Source: TWA4 sp964613155 (GTDB lineage Bacteria > Bacillota > Clostridia > Lachnospirales > Lachnospiraceae). Taken from it: a stretch of 54,408 nucleotides of DNA. This document shows, in pieces, positions 7,561 to 16,521 of this stretch. Positions within the stretch are counted from its first letter, which is position 1, and the number at the start of each line of letters is the position of its first letter. Made by a program: the position numbers and the translations under genes. The stretch lies in the NCBI GenBank assembly GCA_964613155.1, contig CAZTHP010000005.1, positions 1-54,408 of the forward strand. The letters run 5' to 3'. The notes below the pieces were generated by a model. It was not told where the DNA came from and did not search any database. It saw only the letters and a program-made list of their open reading frames with translations.

Positions 7561-8865
7561 TCAGCCCTGACGGACTGTCGGAGTTATCTTAAACTCCATC
7601 TTTTTATATGCGCCTTTACTATTTCTATATACGATCATTTTCACTTCCTTTGCCGGCGTCAGCTCTTTCAGAAGTGCTTCGTATTCCTCCATCGATGTGA
7701 TTTTTTTGCCGCCCAGACTCGTCAGGACATCCCCTGCTTGAATACCCGCCTGATAAGCGGCACTGTTTTTCTTCACGTTTGCTACATAAACGCCTTCTGG
7801 AATCGAATTTTCTTTGCGCAGATTTTGGGCAATCTCCTGCCCTGTAATTCCGATTCCTGCCGTTGTTTTGCCATTTAACATGCGATTGACGGACAGCATC
7901 AGTGAATCCATACCATAGGCCAGTGAATATCCCGTCTCCGACGCTTGTAACGAATTCGTGAAAATCCCAATGACCTCTCCATTCATCCCCATCAGAAAAC
8001 TGCATCCACTCGTATTCACACAGATTGAACTTTGGATTCCCGTTGCAAAACCATCTGTTAATGCCAACTGTTTATCCAAATAGGAAATAAAACCAACTCC
8101 GATCGAACCTTCTATGCCGCTGGGATTTCCCACTGCAAGAACCGGCATTCCACAGGTACATGTGGACGGATTGCCAATCTTGACCGTTTTTAATACTTCA
8201 TCTGCCGAAGTAGAAAGTTTTTCTCTAGATACCGACAGAAGTGCTGCATCGAAAACAGTATCATATCCCTTCAAAGAAGCCTCTGCCTGCGTTCCATCCG
8301 GCATTTCCAGCAAAATAGAATCGGCACTGCGAAGATTCGAATAACCCGTGAGAATATAATACGCTTCTTGATCTTTGCGGATCAAAAGGCCACTTTGCGA
8401 ATATTGACTGTCATAACGCACCTCAAACCAATCTACGTCCTTTTTTCTGGCAACGACTGTCACCAGAGAATTTTCAAGAGACTGGACCACGGTCTGTATC
8501 TGATCGGCCAAGACGGATTCTTCCTGTTCTCCATGCGTTAACACTGAAGAAACAAAATGCCTCAGTTCTTCTTCATTCTGCGGCATCGAATCGTTGGGAA
8601 CCTTTTCCAATGTTGTCTCTGCCTTTGCCAGGTCTTCTTTTGTATCATCTTCCTGCAAATTGCCGGAAAAAAAATGAAGAACTGCCAGAAAGATCAGTGC
8701 TGCTGATAAACCAAATAAGCAGCCGCCTGCCACTGGTCGTCCAAAAAGGCGCAGCAGTTCCTTTCTCGCACTCGTTCTGCGTACGATTTTCTCTCGAATA
8801 AAATCTGATTGATTTTCTCCAAAGGTATAATAATCTGGTTCTTTATCCTTTGAATGTTCTCTCAT
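7561..8865 (-). CDS. HtrA/S1C-like membrane-anchored PDZ protein, catalytic His apparently missing
   Basis: 434 residues: cytoplasmic N terminus, one membrane span (about 46-66), an acidic linker, a trypsin-like fold (about 125-320) and a C-terminal PDZ domain (about 335-425; GVYVANVKKNSAAYQAGIQAGD). Compared with DegP/HtrA, the Asp of the triad is kept (VFDAALLSV, D206) and a Ser sits where the nucleophile should be (NTSGCS, S286), but the usual TNxHV segment reads ILTGYSNL (171-178) with no His. The GNSGGP oxyanion motif is also altered. It may therefore act as a sensor or scaffold rather than a protease. It heads the HtrA-like - yhaM - rlmD run. Confidence 0.8.
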   Translation of the reverse strand: MREHSKDKEPDYYTFGENQSDFIREKIVRRTSARKELLRLFGRPVAGGCLFGLSAALIFLAVLHFFSGNLQEDDTKEDLAKAETTLEKVPNDSMPQNEEELRHFVSSVLTHGEQEESVLADQIQTVVQSLENSLVTVVARKKDVDWFEVRYDSQYSQSGLLIRKDQEAYYILTGYSNLRSADSILLEMPDGTQAEASLKGYDTVFDAALLSVSREKLSTSADEVLKTVKIGNPSTCTCGMPVLAVGNPSGIEGSIGVGFISYLDKQLALTDGFATGIQSSICVNTSGCSFLMGMNGEVIGIFTNSLQASETGYSLAYGMDSLMLSVNRMLNGKTTAGIGITGQEIAQNLRKENSIPEGVYVANVKKNSAAYQAGIQAGDVLTSLGGKKITSMEEYEALLKELTPAKEVKMIVYRNSKGAYKKMEFKITPTVRQG

Positions 8866-8968
8866 AGCAAATCCCCCGTTTTACCGTGATTCAACGCAAT
8901 TCATCTAAAATCTGCTCATGAGACATTATAAATTATATTATTTACATTGTGAAGCTTTTTTTCTCACA

Positions 8969-8997
8969 TTGCACGAAATCATGCGGTGTAGTATAAT
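8969..8997 (+). promoter_or_regulatory. sigma-A type promoter for mutS2
   Basis: TTGCAC (8969-8974), a 17-base spacer and TATAAT (8992-8997). It points toward mutS2 and would give a leader of about 265 nt. Confidence 0.65.
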
Positions 8998-9093
8998 AAC
9001 AAACGGAATTTGCTGACCTTATGCTGCATTCACAATCCTGTGTAATGTGAATCGCATCCTTAATTTTATAACAATGTTTATCAAACAAGACAA

Positions 9094-9261
9094 TCACAGA
9101 AAATGTTTCGAACCGCGATCCTGCTGCTCAATGACTGCATCATGCAGTCCGATCATGAGAACCGGTGCTTCGATGTTTTTTTCGTAATGGGCATTCAAAT
9201 ACGAAGCTAAGAGACTCATACCCACACCAGACAGCTCGCTCGCGCACCCGATAGATGGAGA
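9094..9261 (-). other. unidentified 55-codon open frame antisense to the mutS2 leader
   Basis: Within the long mutS2 leader the minus strand has an open frame from the stop at 9262-9264 to the TGA at 9094-9096. The translation, including ASYLNAHYEKNIEAPVLMIG, looks like folded-protein sequence rather than random codons. An internal ATG would give 41 residues, but no ribosome binding site is evident. I do not recognise the family. It could be the end of a displaced gene. Confidence 0.25.
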
Positions 9262-9268
9262 TTACTTT

Positions 9269-11668
9269 ATGAATCAAAAAGCTTTAAAAACTCTTGAATA
9301 CGATAAAATTCTGAATCGGCTGGCTCATTTTGCTACAACTCCAGTAGGAAAAGAACGCTGCCTGCATTTGGAACCGATGAACGATATTGCACAGATTCGT
9401 CTGGCAGTAACGGAAACAAGCGATGCCGCAGACCGGATCCGGCGCAAAGGCTCCCTTTCTTTCCACGGTGTGAAGGACATCCTCCCTTCGATCAAACGTC
9501 TTGAAATCGGCTCCAGTTTAGGAATCCATGAACTGTTGGCACTCAGCAGTCTCTTATCCGCTGCTGCCCGTGCAAAAGCTTTCAGCCGGGAAGAAGAACC
9601 GGTTTTGGACTCTTTGACGGAATATTTTGAATCATTAGAACCCTTGACCCCCTTTAACCAGGAGATTCAGCGCTGTATCAAATCCGAAGAAGAAATTGAC
9701 GATCATGCCAGCCCTACGCTGCACCAGATCCGCCGTTCTATGGGAAGCATCAATGCCCGAATCCACGCGCAGCTGAATTCTCTGCTTTCCGCGCATAAAA
9801 ATGAATTGCAGGATGCGGTTGTAACGATGCGAAATGGTCGCTATTGCCTTCCTGTAAAAGCGGAAAATAAAAGCCAGATTTCAGGAATGGTACACGACCA
9901 GTCTGCAACCGGCTCTACTTATTTTATTGAACCAATGGCAGTGATCAAGCTCAACAATGAAATGCGGGAGCTGGAAATCCGTGAACAAAAAGAAATTGAA
10001 GTGATTTTAGCCAAATTAAGCAGTCAGGCTGCGGAATATACCGAACAGCTGACCGACAATCTGCGCGCACTGACACAGCTGGATTTCATTTTTGCAAAAG
10101 CTGCTTACGCCCAAAGCTACCGTGGCTCCTGTCCGCTGTTTAATACGCAGGGACGGATTCATATCCGGGATGGACGGCATCCGCTTCTAAATCCGGATAC
10201 CGTTGTTCCGACTACGATTCGCTTAGGAGAAGATTTTACCCTGCTGATCATCACCGGTCCTAACACCGGCGGTAAAACAGTTTCCTTAAAAACAACTGGT
10301 CTTTTGCAGATGATGGGACAATCCGGTCTGCATATCCCGGCATTTGAAGGCTCTGAACTGGCTGTTTTTGATGAAATTTATGCAGATATTGGCGATGAAC
10401 AGAGTATCGAACAAAGTCTGAGTACATTTTCTGCTCATATGACCAACATTGTACCGATTTTACAGCATGCTGATCTGCGCTCCCTTGTTTTGTTCGATGA
10501 ATTGGGTGCTGGTACCGACCCTGTAGAAGGTGCGGCACTGGCCATGTCAATCTTAAATTATCTGCACAATATGCAGGTGCGCACAATGGCAACCACTCAC
10601 TACAGCGAATTGAAAATTTACGCGCTGTCTACAGACGGCGTTGAAAATGCATCCTGTGAATTTGATGTGGAAACCTTGTCACCGACTTACCGTCTGCTGA
10701 TCGGAATTCCCGGCAAAAGTAATGCCTTTGCGATTTCCCGCAAACTGGGATTGGAAGAACACATCATTGAAACTGCCAATTCCTACATCGGCCAGCAGGA
10801 TAAAGCATTTGAAGACGTTATTTCCGATCTGGAACACGCCCGCCAGGAAATGGAGCGTGAAAAAGAGGAAATCGCTCGCCTGAAACGCGATGCGGATATT
10901 CTGAAAAAACGGGCAGAAGACCAAAACCGCCAGCTGCAGGAGCGTCGGGATAAGCTGATCAATCAGGCCAATGAAGAAGCACGACAGATTTTGCAGGCGG
11001 CAAAGACAACTGCTGATCAGACAATCCGCCGTATTAATAAACTCAGCACATCCGGCACCAATATGCAGGAGCTGGAAGCAGAACGTGCGAAATTACGAAA
11101 TCAGCTACAGAAAAATGACCAGAAAAAGGAAAAACGTCTGCGCGCTTCCGTAAAAACTGCTCGTGCAGAAGAAATTAAGATTGGAGATTCTGTTCGCGTT
11201 ATTTCCTTAAATGTAAAAGGAACCGTCACTTCCCTGCCGAATGCAAAAGGTGATATGCAAGTACAGATGGGTATTATGAATTCCCAGGTCAATATCAAGG
11301 ATATCGAACTGTTAAAAGTAGATACCCTGTCTGGACCGGACGGTGCGATCGTAACAAGCAAAAAGAGCGGAAAAGGCAGTCATGCAAGCCAGATTAAGAT
11401 GAATAAATCGCTCAACGTCAGTCACGAAATTAATTTAGTCGGCATGAATGCAGACGATGCCATTGCTGCACTGGATAAATATCTGGATGACGCTTACCTG
11501 GCACATCTTCCGCAGGTACGTGTCGTACACGGCCGCGGTACAGGTGTTTTGAAAAACGCCGTTCACAATCATTTGAAACGGCTGCGCTATGTTAAAAGCT
11601 ATCGCCTTGGTACATTTGGAGAGGGCAATACCGGTGTCACGATCGTCACCTTCGATACCTCCAATTAA
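9269..11668 (+). CDS. mutS2: MutS2 family ATPase/endonuclease
   Basis: 799 residues, the normal length. The N-terminal lever region is followed by the ABC-type ATPase with Walker A ITGPNTGGKT (about 328-337), Walker B LVLFDELGAG, a long coiled coil (about 515-620) and a C-terminal Smr domain (VVHGRGTGVLKNAV, about 752-765). MutS2 lacks the mismatch-binding domain; in Firmicutes it restrains recombination and rescues collided ribosomes by acting on stalled complexes through Smr. The start has TGGAG upstream. A good promoter lies 270 bases upstream. The two-component genes follow at 95 bases in the same direction. Confidence 0.95.
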   Translation: MNQKALKTLEYDKILNRLAHFATTPVGKERCLHLEPMNDIAQIRLAVTETSDAADRIRRKGSLSFHGVKDILPSIKRLEIGSSLGIHELLALSSLLSAAARAKAFSREEEPVLDSLTEYFESLEPLTPFNQEIQRCIKSEEEIDDHASPTLHQIRRSMGSINARIHAQLNSLLSAHKNELQDAVVTMRNGRYCLPVKAENKSQISGMVHDQSATGSTYFIEPMAVIKLNNEMRELEIREQKEIEVILAKLSSQAAEYTEQLTDNLRALTQLDFIFAKAAYAQSYRGSCPLFNTQGRIHIRDGRHPLLNPDTVVPTTIRLGEDFTLLIITGPNTGGKTVSLKTTGLLQMMGQSGLHIPAFEGSELAVFDEIYADIGDEQSIEQSLSTFSAHMTNIVPILQHADLRSLVLFDELGAGTDPVEGAALAMSILNYLHNMQVRTMATTHYSELKIYALSTDGVENASCEFDVETLSPTYRLLIGIPGKSNAFAISRKLGLEEHIIETANSYIGQQDKAFEDVISDLEHARQEMEREKEEIARLKRDADILKKRAEDQNRQLQERRDKLINQANEEARQILQAAKTTADQTIRRINKLSTSGTNMQELEAERAKLRNQLQKNDQKKEKRLRASVKTARAEEIKIGDSVRVISLNVKGTVTSLPNAKGDMQVQMGIMNSQVNIKDIELLKVDTLSGPDGAIVTSKKSGKGSHASQIKMNKSLNVSHEINLVGMNADDAIAALDKYLDDAYLAHLPQVRVVHGRGTGVLKNAVHNHLKRLRYVKSYRLGTFGEGNTGVTIVTFDTSN

Positions 11669-11763
11669 ACAGGCAAAATCAGGAAAACAAACCCCAATCA
11701 GCATACGCTAAGAACAAACAGATGGGTTTGATCCGCACTCATTTAATAAAGGACTTATAATTT

Positions 11764-12480
11764 ATGGCAAAACAAAGAATTTTGATCGTAGATGATGATG
11801 AGATGATCAGTGAACTGATTTCTCTCTATCTCGCAAAAGAAATGTATGAAACTTCTATCGTAAGCGATGGCTATGAAGCCTTGAAAGCATTTGAAACCTT
11901 TCAGCCTCATCTGATCTTGCTGGATCTTATGCTTCCAGGCATTGACGGCTATGAAGTCTGCCGCGAAATCCGGAAAACTTCAAACACACCGATCATCATG
12001 CTTTCCGCTAAAGGAGAAGTATTTGATAAAGTTCTGGGATTAGAATTAGGGGCAGATGATTATATCATCAAGCCCTTTGATTCCAAAGAACTGGTCGCAA
12101 GAGTGAAGGCAATCCTGCGCCGTACTGCGGTTTCCACACCGCAGTCTGCTCAGATTCTGCCGGAACAGCCTTCTGCCCAGTATGTCGCTTATCCAGATTT
12201 GATCGTCAATCTCACCAATTATTCCGTTACTTTGAAAAACAAGCGACTGGACATGCCGCCTAAAGAACTGGAACTGCTTTATTTTCTGGCAAAATCCCCC
12301 AATCAGGTCTTTACCAGAGATCAGCTTCTTGACCATATCTGGGGATATGAATACCAAGGCGATACCCGAACCGTTGATGTACATATCAAACGAATTCGGG
12401 AAAAAATCGGAGAAAATCCCACTTGGAAACTGGCAACGGTACACCGGATCGGCTATAAATTCGAAGTAACAAACAGCTGA
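11764..12480 (+). CDS. OmpR/PhoB-type response regulator
   Basis: 238 residues. Receiver domain with the acidic pair DDDE (10-13), phospho-acceptor Asp in LILLDLMLPG (about residue 56), the MLSAKGE Thr/Ser position and Lys of IIKPFDSKE. A winged-helix DNA-binding domain follows (about 140-236, ending VDVHIKRIREKIGENP and VHRIGYKFE). AAAGGACT upstream supports the start. It is paired with the kinase 64 bases downstream; the stimulus and targets cannot be read from the sequence. Confidence 0.9.
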   Translation: MAKQRILIVDDDEMISELISLYLAKEMYETSIVSDGYEALKAFETFQPHLILLDLMLPGIDGYEVCREIRKTSNTPIIMLSAKGEVFDKVLGLELGADDYIIKPFDSKELVARVKAILRRTAVSTPQSAQILPEQPSAQYVAYPDLIVNLTNYSVTLKNKRLDMPPKELELLYFLAKSPNQVFTRDQLLDHIWGYEYQGDTRTVDVHIKRIREKIGENPTWKLATVHRIGYKFEVTNS

Positions 12481-12508
12481 ACCATCTTTTTTCAACCTCG
12501 AAAACCAA

Positions 12509-12527
12509 CGGCAGCTTTCAGCTGCCG
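12509..12527 (+). promoter_or_regulatory. perfect hairpin between response regulator and kinase genes
   Basis: CGGCAGC (12509-12515) / GCTGCCG (12521-12527) with a TTTCA loop. No U-tract follows. No clear ribosome binding site is visible before the kinase ATG at 12545, so the hairpin may influence coupling or processing of the dicistronic mRNA. The core resembles the hairpin before the yhaM-type gene. Confidence 0.45.
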
Positions 12528-12544
12528 ATAACCTTTAGAAAACC

Positions 12545-13960
12545 ATGAAAAAAAAATTAAATTTAAAATTTATGAGGGGATTTTTAACAGTCGGATTGAT
12601 CGGCTTCCTTTTAATCGCCTCTCTTGCATCAGACGCTGTTTTGCAGGTGCTGATTCATCTGCAATCGGAAAGCTTATATACAAAAGCAGAAACCATTTCC
12701 AGTGATTGTGTCCGTTCTTATAATGGCAATATGCAGCCTCTCACCAGTAAGCAAAATGAATACGATGGACTGGCGCAGGGGCTGGATGCTTCCATCTGGA
12801 TCGTAGACCGCGATGGTACGATTATTTACGATACTGCCAAAACGCATACCCAAGAAACGATTCCCGGTTTTGACCCGGCTTCTTTTGGGCAGAAACCAAA
12901 AAAAGGCTCCGCTTATTGGGAGACCGGTTTCTTTTATCATATTTTCTCAGAAAAACATCTGTCGGTTATGACACCGATTCATGTAAATTATCAAACCAGA
13001 GGCTATGTCATCATCCATCAGCCCATGGCACATCTGGAACAGGCACAGTATGATCTCTTAAATCTGTTGTATTTGACCGGACTTGTCATCTTCCTGCTCA
13101 GTTTTCTGCTGCTGTTTCTTTTCCGAAAATGTGTCTATCGACCGTTAGGTGAGATCATTCATGCCGCCGATGAATACGCTGCCGGCAATCTGAAATACCG
13201 ATGCACTGTGTCCAGTGATGATGAATTAGGCTATCTGTCTGCTACTTTAAATTATATGGCTTCGGAATTAAATAACAGCGAAGAATACCAGCGAAAATTT
13301 ATTTCCAATGTTTCGCATGATTTTCGCTCACCGCTGACTTCAATCCGCGGCTATCTCGTTGCGATCTTAGATGGAACGATACCGCCGGAATTACAGGAAA
13401 AATATTTAAATATCGTAATCCGGGAAACAGAACGGCTTAACAAGCTGACAGAAGGACTTTTGACATTGAATCAGCTCAGCAGCAATACTACAGGACTGAA
13501 TTTGTCGGATTTTGATATCAACCGAACGATCAAAGACACCTGTGCTTCATTCGAAGGACGCTGCCGCAGCAAAAATATACGCTTTAATCTGACTTTTTCG
13601 GATAAAATTACGATGGTTCAGGCGGATTTTGGAAAGATTCAGCAAGTTCTTTATAACCTGATCGATAATGCCTTGAAATTTTCTAAAGATGATTCTACGA
13701 TTGATATTGAGACCTACAGCCGTAATGGAAAAGTATTTGTCTCCGTCAAAGACCACGGCTGCGGAATTGCCAAGGAAAATCAGAAAAAAATCTTTGAACG
13801 TTTTTATAAAGCCGATAATTCAAGGGGCAAAGACAAACAAGGCACCGGACTGGGGCTGGCGATCACCAGAGAGATTCTTCATGCACATCAGCAAAATATT
13901 GATGTGGTCAGCACCCCAGACGTAGGAACCGAGTTTATCTTCACCCTGCAAAAAAAATAA
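12545..13960 (+). CDS. membrane sensor histidine kinase
   Basis: 471 residues: first membrane span about 12-32, an extracytoplasmic sensor of about 140 residues (33-175), second span about 177-197, HAMP (about 198-250), HisKA with FISNVSHDFRSPLTSIRGY (phospho-His), and HATPase with N box YNLIDNALKFS, G1 DHGCGI, F box IFERFYKAD and G2 GTGLGLAI. It is the partner of the upstream regulator. The kinase ends two bases from the convergent trmL stop. Confidence 0.92.
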   Translation: MKKKLNLKFMRGFLTVGLIGFLLIASLASDAVLQVLIHLQSESLYTKAETISSDCVRSYNGNMQPLTSKQNEYDGLAQGLDASIWIVDRDGTIIYDTAKTHTQETIPGFDPASFGQKPKKGSAYWETGFFYHIFSEKHLSVMTPIHVNYQTRGYVIIHQPMAHLEQAQYDLLNLLYLTGLVIFLLSFLLLFLFRKCVYRPLGEIIHAADEYAAGNLKYRCTVSSDDELGYLSATLNYMASELNNSEEYQRKFISNVSHDFRSPLTSIRGYLVAILDGTIPPELQEKYLNIVIRETERLNKLTEGLLTLNQLSSNTTGLNLSDFDINRTIKDTCASFEGRCRSKNIRFNLTFSDKITMVQADFGKIQQVLYNLIDNALKFSKDDSTIDIETYSRNGKVFVSVKDHGCGIAKENQKKIFERFYKADNSRGKDKQGTGLGLAITREILHAHQQNIDVVSTPDVGTEFIFTLQKK

Positions 13961-13962
13961 TA

Positions 13963-14460
13963 TTAGTTACTCCAATGCAGCCGATGCAGATCGCCATCGT
14001 GCTGCATTCCTGCAAAATTCTGCTGACGAAGTGCTTCATAAAGTACAATGGATGCAGAATTGGAAAGATTGAGAGAACGGATATCTGGATTCATCGGAAT
14101 TCGAATCGCGGTTTCCTCATAGTGAACCAGGATTTCTTCCGGAATTCCGGCACTTTCTTTCCCAAACATAATGTAATCATCTGGTCCATAAGTCACTTCT
14201 GTATACAGCTTTTTCGCTTTCGTTGTCGCCATAAAAATATGCGCATTGGGATTTTTCTGCAGAAATTCCTCAAAATTTTTGTAGATCGTAACATCCAGAT
14301 TCGGCCAATAATCTAACCCAGCACGTTTCAGCGTCTTGTCATTAATCTGAAATCCCAAAGGCTCAATTAAATGAAGACGCGTACCTGTTGCAACACAGGT
14401 TCGACCTATCGTACCGGTATTTCCAGGAATTTCCGGCTCATGTAATACAATATTCAGCAC
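13963..14460 (-). CDS. trmL: tRNA (cytidine/uridine-34 2'-O)-methyltransferase TrmL
   Basis: 165 residues, a minimal SPOUT (TrmD-like knot) methyltransferase. Seen motifs are PEIPGNTGTIGRTCVATG (about 9-26), the FGKESAGIPEEIL loop (about 100-112) and MNPDIRSLNLSNSASIVLYEALRQ, which form the SAM-binding knot. The enzyme methylates the ribose of wobble base 34 in tRNA-Leu. It starts with GTG at 14460 with GGAGG nine bases upstream. Only 12 bases separate it from the aminotransferase stop, so it is likely the last gene of the Lrp-aminotransferase operon. Confidence 0.92.
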   Translation of the reverse strand: MLNIVLHEPEIPGNTGTIGRTCVATGTRLHLIEPLGFQINDKTLKRAGLDYWPNLDVTIYKNFEEFLQKNPNAHIFMATTKAKKLYTEVTYGPDDYIMFGKESAGIPEEILVHYEETAIRIPMNPDIRSLNLSNSASIVLYEALRQQNFAGMQHDGDLHRLHWSN

Positions 14461-14472
14461 AACTGCTGCCTC

Positions 14473-15639
14473 CTATTCTACAACGTCTAATGTCTGGACG
14501 AATTTTTCCACTCGATCAAGTGCTTTTTTCAAGCTTTCCAGTGAATAAGCATAGGAAATACGAATATAACCTTCTCCGCTCGCACCAAAGGCACTGCCCG
14601 GTACAACTGCTACTTTCTGTTCTTCCAGCAGTCTTGTCGCAAATTCTTCCGATGTCATACCATATTTTTGAATGCTCGGGAAAACATAAAATGCACCCCT
14701 TGCTTCAAAGCAATCCATACCGATGCGGCGCAGTTCATGCAGCAGATAACGTCTGCGCTGATTATAAGCTTCTGTCATCTGTGCAACATCATCGTCACCA
14801 TTGCGCAATGCTTCTACTGCCGCATACTGACTGGTCGTAGGCGCACACATGATTGCAAACTGGTGGATTTTGACCATCTGCTTGATGATTTCTTCCGGAC
14901 CAGCCGCATAGCCCAAACGCCATCCTGTCATCGCATATGCTTTGGAAAAACCATTGATCAGGATCGTCCGCTCTGCCATTCCAGGCATCTCAGCAATACT
15001 AACATGTTTCTCCCCATAGGTCAATTCCGAATAAATTTCATCCGAAATAACATACAGATCGCGTTCAACACAAACACGGGCAATTTTTTCCAGATTTTCC
15101 CGTGATAAAACAGCACCTGTCGGATTGTTCGGGAAAGGCAGGATCAAAACCTTCGTCTTATCCGTACATTTTTCCTCAATCTCCTGTGCAGTCAGCTGAA
15201 ATTCATTTTTCGCCTGCAGCGGAATCGGCACAGGAACCGCATACGTAAGCTGTGCACAAGGCAGATACGATACGTAACAAGGTTCCGGGATCAACACCTC
15301 ATCTCCGGGATCGACCATCGCACGAAGGGCAATATCAATCGCTTCACTGCCGCCGACTGTAACAATGATCTGTGAATCATGATAGTGCAGATTATTTTTC
15401 CGTCTCAAATAGTGGCAAATTTCTTCTTTTAATTCTTTTAAGCCTGCATTGGAAGTGTAATAAGTACGCCCATGTTCCAATGAATAGATACCTTCCTCGC
15501 GGATATGCCAGGGAGTATCAAAATCCGGTTCTCCTACACCAAGAGAAATCGCATCGGGCATTTCATTAACGACATCAAAAAATTTACGAATTCCAGAGGG
15601 CTGGAGTTCCCGACAGACTTTGGAAATAGGATCTCTCAT
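14473..15639 (-). CDS. class I/II PLP-dependent aminotransferase
   Basis: 388 residues, fold type I. Visible are the NPTGAV substrate/PLP motif (about 172-177), SDEIYSELTYG, and the Schiff-base Lys in GFSKAYAMTGWRLGY (about 230-244). The family includes aspartate/aromatic aminotransferases and PatA; the exact amino acid cannot be assigned. Its ATG overlaps the TGA of the Lrp-type regulator gene (ATGA), so the two are translationally coupled, which suggests the regulator senses the substrate or product amino acid. Confidence 0.9.
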   Translation of the reverse strand: MRDPISKVCRELQPSGIRKFFDVVNEMPDAISLGVGEPDFDTPWHIREEGIYSLEHGRTYYTSNAGLKELKEEICHYLRRKNNLHYHDSQIIVTVGGSEAIDIALRAMVDPGDEVLIPEPCYVSYLPCAQLTYAVPVPIPLQAKNEFQLTAQEIEEKCTDKTKVLILPFPNNPTGAVLSRENLEKIARVCVERDLYVISDEIYSELTYGEKHVSIAEMPGMAERTILINGFSKAYAMTGWRLGYAAGPEEIIKQMVKIHQFAIMCAPTTSQYAAVEALRNGDDDVAQMTEAYNQRRRYLLHELRRIGMDCFEARGAFYVFPSIQKYGMTSEEFATRLLEEQKVAVVPGSAFGASGEGYIRISYAYSLESLKKALDRVEKFVQTLDVVE

Positions 15640-16121
15640 GGCGTAATCTTCATCCTTTCATCTTCTTTTGCATCATCAACCAGAACAATACCGTGATCCT
15701 TGTACTTTTTCAGAATAAAATAGGTAGCGGTACTCATAACCTGATCCAGTACGGATAATTTCTCTGTGACAAACTGTGAAACACCACGCATGGTCTTTCC
15801 TTCCAGAATTACGGTAAAATCGTAAGCACCAGACATCAGATAAACCGCATTCACCTCAGGATATTTCATAATCCGTTCGGCAAAGTTATCAAATCCTCTG
15901 CCTCTTTGCGGCGTTACCCGCACTTCAATCAGTGCCGTTACCTTTTCTTCTGAGGTGTTGTCCCAGTTGATCAGCGTATGGTATCCACAAATAATATGCT
16001 CTTTCTCCATATCCGCGATGGTATTGGCGACAACCACTTCATCCTCACCCAGTAAAATTGCCAGCTCTTTCAGATCAATACGGCTGTTTTTCTCCAGAAC
16101 AGCGAGAATCTTATCTCTCAT
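15636..16121 (-). CDS. Lrp/AsnC family transcription regulator
   Basis: 161 residues. An N-terminal winged helix-turn-helix (about 1-60; LKELAILLGEDEVVVANTIADME) precedes the Lrp ligand-binding RAM/ACT-like domain (about 70-150; VYLMSGAYDFTVILEG). The ATG at 16121 with AAGGAGG eight to nine bases upstream is preferred to an upstream in-frame ATG at 16145. It is the first gene of an operon with the aminotransferase. A hairpin leader and an inverted repeat lie upstream and may serve autoregulation (inference). Confidence 0.9.
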   Translation of the reverse strand: MRDKILAVLEKNSRIDLKELAILLGEDEVVVANTIADMEKEHIICGYHTLINWDNTSEEKVTALIEVRVTPQRGRGFDNFAERIMKYPEVNAVYLMSGAYDFTVILEGKTMRGVSQFVTEKLSVLDQVMSTATYFILKKYKDHGIVLVDDAKEDERMKITP

Positions 16122-16192
16122 TTCCTTTTCCTCCTTATATATCATGATGCTGGGTCAAAATCTCCAATCAGGATGCCTCCGGATTATTTCAA

Positions 16193-16259
16193 GGTCGTTC
16201 AAGCACTTATGAGCAAGCTCATGTAGTGTTAAACCTTTCGACCCTTGCATCATATCATA
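16193..16259 (-). promoter_or_regulatory. promoter element and 5' leader hairpin of the Lrp-aminotransferase operon
   Basis: On the minus strand overlapping TATGAT -10 candidates (16259-16249) precede a three-tier stem: GGTCG/CGACC (16243-16239 with 16197-16193), CACT/AGTG and ATGAGC/GCTCAT (16222-16217 with 16214-16209). The stem would form at the very 5' end of the transcript. No good -35 was found. It could stabilise the message or be part of a control element. Confidence 0.4.
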
Positions 16260-16301
16260 CAGCAAAATACAAATTTAACTGCTGCAGTATGAGTCTTACC
16301 A

Positions 16302-16335
16302 TCATGAATCCTTCAAATTGTATAACGATTCATGA
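16302..16335. promoter_or_regulatory. 9-bp perfect inverted repeat, candidate operator
   Basis: TCATGAATC (16302-16310) is inverted at 16327-16335 with a 16-bp AT-rich centre, about 40-80 bp upstream of the Lrp-type operon -10. Spacing near two helical turns centre to centre suits a dimeric regulator such as Lrp, but no binding consensus was checked. The rest of 16336-16521 holds nothing recognisable. Confidence 0.4.
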
Positions 16336-16521
16336 ATATCCGTTCAAAGTTTTTAAAATGCTCCAGACAAAGGAAGCTGTTACATAATTTTCCATCCAGT
16401 ATATCACGTTTTCTGAAAAAATGCTCCTTAAAATGCAATTTTTTTTACGATTTCTTTTGTCCCATCTGCAAATCGGCACAGGTGGTTTTAGGCTATTTGC
16501 TCCTGGCTTTCTCTTATCCGT

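Noticed and set aside
12509..12527. terminator between response regulator and kinase
   Set aside because: Perfect stem but no U-tract, and the two genes are expected to be co-transcribed.
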